From NCBI GenBank assembly GCA_003510895.1, contig DOKE01000015.1, positions 525 through 5,927 on the forward strand: 5,403 bases of DNA, read 5' to 3'. The notes beneath the pieces were generated by a model that saw only the letters and a list, made by a program, of their open reading frames with translations, searched no databases and was not told where the DNA came from. Position 1 is the first letter of the stretch. Each line of letters opens with the position of its first letter. Position numbers and translations under genes: made by a program. The stretch comes from Candidatus Moraniibacteriota bacterium. GTDB taxonomy: Bacteria > Patescibacteriota > Minisyncoccia > Moranbacterales > GWC2-37-73. Shown here piece by piece: positions 1-4,558 of the stretch.

Positions 1-1
1 T

Positions 2-115
2 TACCTGGTACGTTACCAAAACGATGGCGGAGTTATTATTGATTTTTTGCGTGTTTCGTTGGCAGGCTTTTTATTTTGGAGAAGTTATCCACAGGGAGGG
101 GTTGCAGTGATATGA
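2..115 (+). CDS. Possible C-terminal end of an unrecognised gene running in from the left edge
   Basis: One forward frame is open from base 2 to a TGA at 113-115, giving 37 residues that include a hydrophobic stretch (VIIDFLRVSLAGFLFW). I recognise no family. The other two forward frames and the reverse frames I checked close or lack a start. The region is somewhat richer in G and C than the rest of the window. Against it, 37 open codons can occur by chance, and the frame runs over a DnaA-box sequence and the probable lexA promoter -35. It is either the tail of a real upstream gene or non-coding promoter DNA. The sequence beyond the left edge would decide. Confidence 0.2.
   Translation, partial: YLVRYQNDGGVIIDFLRVSLAGFLFWRSYPQGGVAVI
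85..93 (+). promoter_or_regulatory. Perfect DnaA-box sequence (TTATCCACA)
   Basis: TTATCCACA matches the strong E. coli-type DnaA box exactly. It lies 8 bases upstream of the proposed -35 of the lexA promoter, where a bound protein could touch RNA polymerase. I found no second perfect copy nearby, so this is not an origin. Whether this organism's DnaA uses this consensus is unknown, and chance occurrence is possible, especially if the upstream frame is coding. Confidence 0.35.
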
Positions 116-130
116 CATCAGTGATAGAAT
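102..130 (+). promoter_or_regulatory. Probable sigma-70-type promoter of lexA with extended -10
   Basis: TTGCAG at 102-107 (-35, four of six consensus bases) is followed after 17 bases by TAGAAT at 125-130 (-10, five of six). A TG at 122-123 gives the extended -10 form TGnTAGAAT. Spacing is optimal. The predicted transcript starts near 137, leaving a leader of about 70 bases before the lexA ATG. The leader contains an unusual G-rich patch (144-150) but no convincing riboswitch or terminator. Confidence 0.55.
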
Positions 131-137
131 AACATCA
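106..137 (+). repeat. Direct repeat and TGAT/ATCA half-site array over the lexA promoter
   Basis: AGTGATA followed by ACATCA occurs twice head to tail: 106-112 with 115-120, and 120-126 with 132-137, the inner spacers being 2 and 5 bases. The same block can be read as four alternating half-sites: TGAT at 108-111, ATCA at 117-120, TGAT at 122-125 and ATCA at 134-137. It covers the promoter spacer, the -10 and the expected start point, which is where a repressor operator would lie. LexA proteins commonly repress their own gene, so autoregulation is plausible. The binding protein is inference. Confidence 0.4.
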
Positions 138-205
138 AGGAGCGCGGGGGTGCTCTGAAATAATAATTAAAAAACAAACGCATTCTTAATTTTTAGAAAA
201 AAAAT

Positions 206-868
206 ATGAAGTTAACAATCAAGCAAAAAGATGTTTTGGAATCCATTCGCGATTTCGTGGAAAAAAGAAAAAAAAATCCGACAGGCTATCGCTTGCATAA
301 ACAGCTGTCTTCTATGGGGGTAGAAGACAGTTTGAAGTCGATTATGCAAGTTATTGAAGCTCTGGAAAAAAAGGAATTAATAACTCGCGACAAAGATAAG
401 AAAATTTATTTAGTGGAAAACGAAAATTATTCGAATATACAAAATATGTTTTCCGTTCCGCTTTTTGGATTAGCTTCCTGCGGCGAAGCGTTAGCTTTTG
501 CTGAAGGAGATGTGGCGGATGATTTTTTACAAATTTCAAAAAATTTATTTTATCGAACCGATCCTAAAAAACTTTTTGCGGTTAAGGCGTTGGGTGATTC
601 GATGAATAAAACAGGAATCAATGACGGCGATTATGTTATTTTTGAAAAAACGGAAGGCGCCGGGGAATACGATGGAAAAACTGTTGTGGCGGTTATCAAT
701 GGAATGGCGACAATCAAAAGGTTTAAAAAAATGGGAGACGGGGTTATTGGGCTTTTTCCTGAATCAACCAATAAATCTCATCACCCTATTTATATCTCTG
801 AATCCGATTCGATTTTAATTGCCGGCATTTTCAAGAAGGTTTTGCCGGTGGCTTTTGTCAGTATATAA
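206..868 (+). CDS. lexA: LexA-like SOS repressor with S24 autoprotease domain
   Basis: This is a 220-residue repressor of the LexA/UmuD (peptidase S24) type. In this family, RecA bound to single-stranded DNA triggers self-cleavage, which ends repression of DNA-damage genes. Residues 1-70 form a winged-helix-like DNA-binding domain (MKLTIKQKDVLESIRDF at the start, ALEKKELITRD near the wing). The region after the first helix differs strongly from E. coli or Bacillus LexA. The C-terminal half is orthodox: cleavage site Cys92-Gly93 in FGLASCGEAL (Cys-Gly as in UmuD, rather than Ala-Gly), nucleophile Ser132 in GDSMNKTGINDGDYV, and general base Lys171 in ATIKRFKK. The length is normal. The start is fixed by an in-frame TAG 12 bases upstream (194-196). 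No Shine-Dalgarno is seen, only an A-rich leader. An A9 run lies at 268-276. It has its own promoter and sits three genes upstream of recA. Another S24-family regulator is the main alternative. Confidence 0.87.
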   Translation: MKLTIKQKDVLESIRDFVEKRKKNPTGYRLHKQLSSMGVEDSLKSIMQVIEALEKKELITRDKDKKIYLVENENYSNIQNMFSVPLFGLASCGEALAFAEGDVADDFLQISKNLFYRTDPKKLFAVKALGDSMNKTGINDGDYVIFEKTEGAGEYDGKTVVAVINGMATIKRFKKMGDGVIGLFPESTNKSHHPIYISESDSILIAGIFKKVLPVAFVSI

Positions 869-884
869 GACAGGATCAAAAAAG

Positions 885-914
885 TTTAAATAAAAATAAA
901 AAATGTGAAATAAT
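885..914 (+). promoter_or_regulatory. Probable promoter between lexA and ftsK
   Basis: TTTAAA at 885-890 could serve as a -35. After an 18-base A/T-only or nearly A/T spacer comes AATAAT at 909-914 (-10, five of six), preceded by TG at 906-907 in the extended -10 arrangement. It starts 17 bases after the lexA stop, would initiate near 921, and would drive the small ORF and ftsK. The -35 is weak, so the extended -10 carries most of the weight. Confidence 0.42.
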
Positions 915-948
915 GCCAGTTTATAGATTTTTATCGGCAAATTTTCAC
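905..948 (+). repeat. Interrupted inverted repeat overlapping the -10, operator or hairpin candidate
   Basis: The left arm is GTGAAA (905-910) plus TGCC (914-917). The right arm is GGCA (936-939) plus TTTCAC (943-948). All ten arm positions pair, with a symmetric 3-by-3 internal loop and an 18-base apical loop. The left arm covers the proposed -10, which suits an operator. There is no T tract after the right arm, so it does not look like an intrinsic terminator for lexA. Confidence 0.4.
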
Positions 949-961
949 TAAACCAAAACAT

Positions 962-1057
962 ATGGGCGCAGACAACACACTAGAAGAAATGTTTTTCATC
1001 TGGGTTCAAGGGACTTTGCCGGAACGTAGTAAGGAGAATGTTTTTATGATAGAATAA
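962..1057 (+). CDS. Possible 31-residue small protein upstream of ftsK
   Basis: ATG at 962 opens a 31-codon frame ending in TAA at 1055-1057, only 7 bases before the ftsK ATG. The frame is open from 914, and 962 is its first ATG. The product begins MGADNTLEEMFFIWVQGTLP and is acidic at both ends, with a hydrophobic middle (FFIWV) too short to be a clear membrane span. Codon choice looks protein-like. No Shine-Dalgarno precedes it, but neither does one precede the certain genes here. An AAGGAG at 1031-1036 lies inside it, about 28 bases before ftsK. I recognise no family. It could be a real small gene, a coupling leader for ftsK, or chance. Confidence 0.3.
   Translation: MGADNTLEEMFFIWVQGTLPERSKENVFMIE
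1047..1055 (+). promoter_or_regulatory. Possible second extended -10 immediately before ftsK
   Basis: TGATAGAAT here is identical to the proposed lexA extended -10 at 122-130, and the identity continues for 11 bases (TGATAGAATAA). No good -35 lies at the right distance. If used, transcription would begin within a few bases of the ftsK ATG and give an essentially leaderless message. The same bases encode the end of the 31-codon ORF, so chance or coding constraint could explain them. Confidence 0.2.
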
Positions 1058-1064
1058 AGTTGCT

Positions 1065-3377
1065 ATGGGAAGAAGAAAAAAACAAGAAATAGAAATAGAA
1101 AAAAAAGAAAAAATCACAAGCATCAAGGGTGATGTAAAAAGAAGCGCGGTGGCGATAATTCTGTTCGCCTTAGCCATCCTTTTTGTGTTGGGATTTTTTG
1201 AGCAGTCGGGAATTCTGGGAGAATATTTGAATATTTTTTCCGGGTCTCTTTTTGGATGGGGTAAGTGGTTATTGCCCTTTGTTTTGATTACGGCTGGAGT
1301 AATTCTTCTTTTCAGAAAAGAAACACTTTTTTATGTTTCCAAGTTAATTGGTTTATCGGTGGCATTTTTTAGTTTATTAGGATTTTTTCATTTATATTTT
1401 GACACAAAAAAACTTTTAGCTATTGCGAAGATTGGCGAGGGAGGAGGATATATTGGTTATGCAATTTCTTATTCTTTGGTTAAATTTACGGGACGCATTG
1501 GCGGTTCGGTGATTTTAGGAGCGTTGTTGCTAACAGGAATTGTCGTGGCTTTCGATTTTTCCCTGGTTAAATTAATCAGAAGATTTTTGGAAAGAAAAAT
1601 CGTTGACCGTAAGGAAAATCCAGAAGAATTGGCAGAAAATGACGGGGAACTTTTGATTGAGCATAAGATTGATGCTGAAATAGAAACTGAAACTGGCAAT
1701 GAAAAAAAGGAAGAAGTTGAATATGTTAGCGAAGAAGATGAAAAAAATGATCAAGAAGAGCAACTCCCGTTGCCTATTTTGGAAAAATTATTTAAACGCA
1801 AAAGGAAGGTTTCTGTGCAAGATTGGGAATTCCCGCCAATTAGCATCTTGGAATCATCGACAGAGAAAGCGCTGAGTGGCGATGTGCAGAGAAATGCGAA
1901 AATAATTCAAGATACTCTTAAACATTTTGGAATAGATGTTGAACCGGGTGAAATAAAAACCGGTCCAACTGTCACTCAATATAGTTTTCGTCCCGGAGTG
2001 GGAGTTAAATTAACCAGAATAACTTCGCTTGGCAATGATTTGTCTTTGGCATTAGCGGCTTATCCAATCAGAATCGAAGCTCCTATCCCTGGAAAATCTT
2101 TGATTGGAATTGAGGTTCCCAATAAAAGCGTGGCTAAAGTAAGATTGGGCGAGCTTTTGATGACTCCCGAGTTTGAAAAGAAACAGTCTAATCTTCTTTT
2201 AGTGCTTGGCAAGGATGTCAGCGGAAATTATATTTATAGCGATCTCAAAAAAATGCCGCATCTTTTGATTGCCGGCTCAACTAATTCCGGCAAGAGCGTT
2301 TGTGTTAACACGATTATTCTTTCAATGCTGTATCAAAATTCTCCGGATAATTTGAAGTTGATTTTGGTAGATCCAAAAAGAGTTGAACTGTCTCTCTATA
2401 ATGGTATCCCGCATCTTTTGTCGGATGTTATTGTGGAAAATGGAAAAGTGCTTAGCGCTCTCAAATGGGCGATTGGAGAAATGGAAAAAAGATACAAAAT
2501 GTTGCAGCAAACTGGTTCCCGGGATATTATGTCCTATAATCAAAAAGCTGAAGCGGGTGAAAAGAAAACCTATGTTGATCCAGACACTAATGAAACAGTG
2601 GAAGAAGATATTGAAAAACTTCCCTACATTGTTATTGTTGTGGATGAATTGGCGGACCTTATGGCATCGCACGGAAAAGAGGTTGAAGGAGCCATCATCA
2701 GATTAGCGCAAATGTCTCGCGCTGTGGGAATTCATTTAATTCTCAGCACGCAAAAACCAGTAGTAACTGTTATTACGGGACTTATTAAATCCAATATTCC
2801 GACACGCATTGCTTTCAAAGTTCCCTCTTTGACTGATTCGCGAACAATCTTGGATGCCGCTGGAGCGGAAAAACTTTTGGGTAATGGCGATATGTTGTTC
2901 TCTTCCGCGACTTCAAGTGGAATGAAAAGAATTCAAGGAGTTTTTGTTTCAGAAGAAGAAGTGAAAAATGTTGTAGCTTTTATTAAAAAGCAGAAAATTG
3001 AAAAAGGCGAAGAAGAAATTGGTGAAAATATAACAGCTGGCGCTCCGGGCGAACAGCAAAAAATTAATTTGCCAGATGAAGATAAACTTGATTTCGGATC
3101 AATGACATTTAATAACAATCAAGAAGAAGATGTGCTCTATGAGGAAGCGAAAAAAACAGTGATTCAAACAGGAAAAGCTTCCACTTCTTTCTTGCAAAGA
3201 AAACTTGGAGTTGGGTATGCGCGAGCCGCCAGACTTATAGACACATTGGAGGAAAGAGGAATTATCGGACCGGGAGATGGCGCCAAGGCAAGAGAAGTTC
3301 TGGTTGGCGGGGAAAATGGACTGGCATATCAAAGTGAAGTTGACGATCAAATAGTTAGAGATAAATGGCAGATGTAA
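1065..3377 (+). CDS. ftsK: FtsK/SpoIIIE-type septal DNA translocase
   Basis: A 770-residue ATP-driven double-stranded DNA pump. In the family it is anchored at the division septum and clears and aligns chromosomes before septum closure. Residues 1-24 are a basic cytoplasmic tail. About four membrane spans follow (roughly 25-46, 61-83, 89-112, 144-168), then a Lys/Glu-rich linker (about 175-250). The alpha domain is about 256-356. The RecA-like motor is about 365-640, with Walker A GSTNSGKS (404-411) and Walker B VIVVDELADLM (Asp527, Glu528). A linker leads to the gamma winged helix (about 683-746, GYARAARLIDTLEERG), which in relatives reads polar KOPS/SRS DNA signals. The length is close to Bacillus SpoIIIE and far shorter than E. 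coli FtsK. The usual TQRPSVDVITG segment reads TQKPVVTVITG. A tail of about 24 residues follows the usual end of gamma. An in-frame TAG at 1050-1052 supports this start; no Shine-Dalgarno is seen. Confidence 0.95.
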   Translation: MGRRKKQEIEIEKKEKITSIKGDVKRSAVAIILFALAILFVLGFFEQSGILGEYLNIFSGSLFGWGKWLLPFVLITAGVILLFRKETLFYVSKLIGLSVAFFSLLGFFHLYFDTKKLLAIAKIGEGGGYIGYAISYSLVKFTGRIGGSVILGALLLTGIVVAFDFSLVKLIRRFLERKIVDRKENPEELAENDGELLIEHKIDAEIETETGNEKKEEVEYVSEEDEKNDQEEQLPLPILEKLFKRKRKVSVQDWEFPPISILESSTEKALSGDVQRNAKIIQDTLKHFGIDVEPGEIKTGPTVTQYSFRPGVGVKLTRITSLGNDLSLALAAYPIRIEAPIPGKSLIGIEVPNKSVAKVRLGELLMTPEFEKKQSNLLLVLGKDVSGNYIYSDLKKMPHLLIAGSTNSGKSVCVNTIILSMLYQNSPDNLKLILVDPKRVELSLYNGIPHLLSDVIVENGKVLSALKWAIGEMEKRYKMLQQTGSRDIMSYNQKAEAGEKKTYVDPDTNETVEEDIEKLPYIVIVVDELADLMASHGKEVEGAIIRLAQMSRAVGIHLILSTQKPVVTVITGLIKSNIPTRIAFKVPSLTDSRTILDAAGAEKLLGNGDMLFSSATSSGMKRIQGVFVSEEEVKNVVAFIKKQKIEKGEEEIGENITAGAPGEQQKINLPDEDKLDFGSMTFNNNQEEDVLYEEAKKTVIQTGKASTSFLQRKLGVGYARAARLIDTLEERGIIGPGDGAKAREVLVGGENGLAYQSEVDDQIVRDKWQM

Positions 3378-3421
3378 AAGTGAAAAACTAAAAACAAATA
3401 CAAATAGATATTACGATTGCA

Positions 3422-3427
3422 TATAAT
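3422..3427 (+). promoter_or_regulatory. Consensus -10 (TATAAT) upstream of rodZ-like gene
   Basis: A perfect TATAAT lies in the 90-base gap between ftsK and the rodZ-like gene and predicts a start near 3434, about 34 bases before the ATG. The base run TACAAA at 3399-3404 is at 17-base spacing but is a weak -35. A small ACGC-TTT-GCGT dyad (3438-3448) falls in the leader. The genes may also be read through from ftsK, since no terminator is visible. Confidence 0.42.
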
Positions 3428-3467
3428 AAATTTCTTTACGCTTTGCGTTTTTACAGTTTAAACTTTT

Positions 3468-4457
3468 ATGGTCCGATTTACTACAAAAAAAATTGATTCA
3501 ATGACTTTGGGTGAGCGAATGAAAAAACTTCGTGATGATCGTCGCTTGAGTTTAAATGAAGTTTCAAAACACACGAGAGTCCAGTCAAAATATTTAGAAT
3601 ATCTTGAAAAAGGACTTTATTCAAAATTGCCACCCGAAGTTTATGTGAAAGGTTTTCTCAGAAACTACGCGACATTTATGGGGATTAATGAGGGAGTATT
3701 GTTGAAGCAATATGAACGAGAGAAAAAAATTCAACAAAATATCAATAAAAATGAAAAAAATGAAGGAAAGCAAAAACCAATTAATTTTTCCAGTTTTGTT
3801 GTAACGCCAAGAATAATGGCTGTTCTTGTTGGATTTTTATTGTTGATTGGTGGATTTTTTTATTTATATAGTGAAGTTAACAGTTTTATTTCCACTCCGA
3901 GATTAGTTATTTTGAAACCCGCTAGCGGAGTTACGATTGATGGAAGAAATGTCAGGGTTTCCGGAGTGGCGGAAAAAAATTCAAAAATTTTTATAAATGA
4001 GCAACCAATCGTTGTTAATGAAAAAGGTGAATTTAGCGAAGACGTTGGTCTCCAGGAAGGACTGAATACCATAACAGTTAAGGCTAAAAATAAATTTGAT
4101 AAAGAAACATCTCAGACAATAAATGTTAATGCTAATTATCAAAAAAATGTGCAGACTGAAACGGTGGAAAATATTAATCTTGAAAAAGAAGAAAGCAATG
4201 GTGAATTTGAATTGGAATTGTTTATAGGAATAACTCCGACCTGGGTATCGGTTGAAACTGATGGAAATTTAATGTATAGCGGAGTTTTAGTTCCTCAGGC
4301 GGCGCAAAAATTTAAAGCTAAAGAAAAGATAAGTATAACATCGGGAAAAGGCAATGACACATATATAAAATTAGACGGAAAAGAAAAGGAGATTCTAAGC
4401 GCTGAACCAGGAGTAGTGCGCGACATAGTTTTCACCCCCAATGGACGCGCTCTATAA
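3468..4457 (+). CDS. rodZ: RodZ-like membrane protein with cytoplasmic HTH, Ig-like domain and DUF4115-type end
   Basis: A 329-residue protein with RodZ architecture. RodZ binds MreB on the cytoplasmic side and links it to the wall-building machinery in rod-shaped bacteria. Residues 13-80 are a HTH_25-type domain (TLGERMKKLRDDRRLSLNEV, then the typical KYLEYLEKGLYSKLP and VYVKGFLRNYA). A basic linker precedes a single span at about 114-136. Outside, residues 142-222 look like a bacterial Ig-like domain (NVRVSGVAEKNSKIFINEQP, then GEF and EGLNTITVKAKN). A Glu-rich linker leads to a DUF4115-like domain at 248-326 (TPTWVSVETDGNLMYSG). An in-frame TAA lies at 3459-3461. The ATG at 3501 (Met12) is an alternative start; neither has a Shine-Dalgarno. 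The place between ftsK and recA matches ymfM of Bacillus. No mreB is in view, so the shape role is family knowledge. Confidence 0.85.
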   Translation: MVRFTTKKIDSMTLGERMKKLRDDRRLSLNEVSKHTRVQSKYLEYLEKGLYSKLPPEVYVKGFLRNYATFMGINEGVLLKQYEREKKIQQNINKNEKNEGKQKPINFSSFVVTPRIMAVLVGFLLLIGGFFYLYSEVNSFISTPRLVILKPASGVTIDGRNVRVSGVAEKNSKIFINEQPIVVNEKGEFSEDVGLQEGLNTITVKAKNKFDKETSQTINVNANYQKNVQTETVENINLEKEESNGEFELELFIGITPTWVSVETDGNLMYSGVLVPQAAQKFKAKEKISITSGKGNDTYIKLDGKEKEILSAEPGVVRDIVFTPNGRAL

Positions 4458-4463
4458 ATTAAA

Positions 4464-4503
4464 TTATTAAACTGTTTCACTGTTAAATTGTTATATTGTT
4501 AAT
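4464..4503 (+). repeat. Degenerate 8-bp tandem repeat upstream of recA (consensus YTGTTWWA)
   Basis: TGTT recurs at exactly 8-base spacing at 4473, 4481, 4489 and 4497, within units 4472-4479, 4480-4487, 4488-4495 and 4496-4503. The preceding octamer (4464-4471, TTATTAAA) fits with one change. The array starts 6 bases after the rodZ-like stop and holds candidate -10 sequences. It may be a protein-binding array or a spontaneously expanded AT-rich microrepeat. Confidence 0.5.
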
Positions 4504-4505
4504 AT
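4476..4505 (+). promoter_or_regulatory. Candidate recA promoter inside the octamer array
   Basis: TTCACT at 4476-4481 (-35, weak) lies 18 bases before TAATAT at 4500-4505 (-10), which is preceded by TG at 4497-4498 in the extended -10 arrangement. A second extended -10 (TG at 4489-4490, TATATT at 4492-4497) and TATAAC at 4525-4530 are alternatives. The region is so AT-rich that several hexamers fit, so the exact promoter is uncertain. Confidence 0.28.
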
Positions 4506-4536
4506 GCGCTTAAATTTTTAGTCATATAACAATATA
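4492..4536 (+). repeat. AT-rich inverted repeat (hairpin or operator) in the recA leader
   Basis: The left arm 4492-4506 pairs with the right arm 4523-4536 over 14 positions, with one bulged base on the left and a 16-base loop. The central TATATTGTTA/TAACAATATA arms match perfectly. It ends 22 bases before the recA ATG. The stem has very few G-C pairs and is not followed by a T tract, so it is a poor terminator. A dimeric regulator site or a message hairpin is more likely. Confidence 0.42.
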
Positions 4537-4543
4537 GCTATAT
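4532..4543. repeat. 12-bp perfect palindrome (ATATAGCTATAT)
   Basis: A perfect self-complementary dodecamer sits 15 bases before the recA ATG, flanked on both sides by AACA (4528-4531 and 4544-4547). It overlaps the right arm of the larger inverted repeat, so the two structures compete. It is a possible binding site for a dimeric regulator; AT-richness makes chance possible. Confidence 0.35.
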
Positions 4544-4558
4544 AACAAAACAATAAAT

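Noticed and set aside
85..93. DnaA box considered as part of a replication origin
   Set aside because: Only one perfect box is present, with no cluster, no obvious unwinding element and no dnaA or dnaN nearby.
140..155. Small GAGC/GCTC hairpin with G-rich loop in the lexA leader
   Set aside because: The stem is only four to five pairs with no T tract or conserved riboswitch core; too weak to call a regulator or terminator.
137..158. AAGGAG followed by GTG-CTC-TGA, resembling a ribosome site with a two-codon frame
   Set aside because: A two-codon frame is not a credible gene, and the motif is about 64 bases from the lexA ATG.
980..1177. Reverse-strand 65-codon open frame with a hydrophobic stretch across the ftsK start
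   Set aside because: It is the mirror of the ftsK membrane-span codons and A-rich tail, with no promoter or start signal of its own.
2322..2706. Longer open frames inside ftsK on both strands (107 and 116 codons)
   Set aside because: They overlap the certain ftsK frame entirely, encode no recognisable domain, and are expected from its codon bias.
3438..3452. ACGC-TTT-GCGT dyad followed by T's between ftsK and the rodZ-like gene, terminator-like
   Set aside because: The four-pair stem is too short for an intrinsic terminator and lies downstream of the best -10 (3422-3427), inside the predicted leader.
4464..4503. Octamer array considered as a CRISPR array
   Set aside because: The units are 8 bases, contiguous and without unique spacers, and no cas gene is present.
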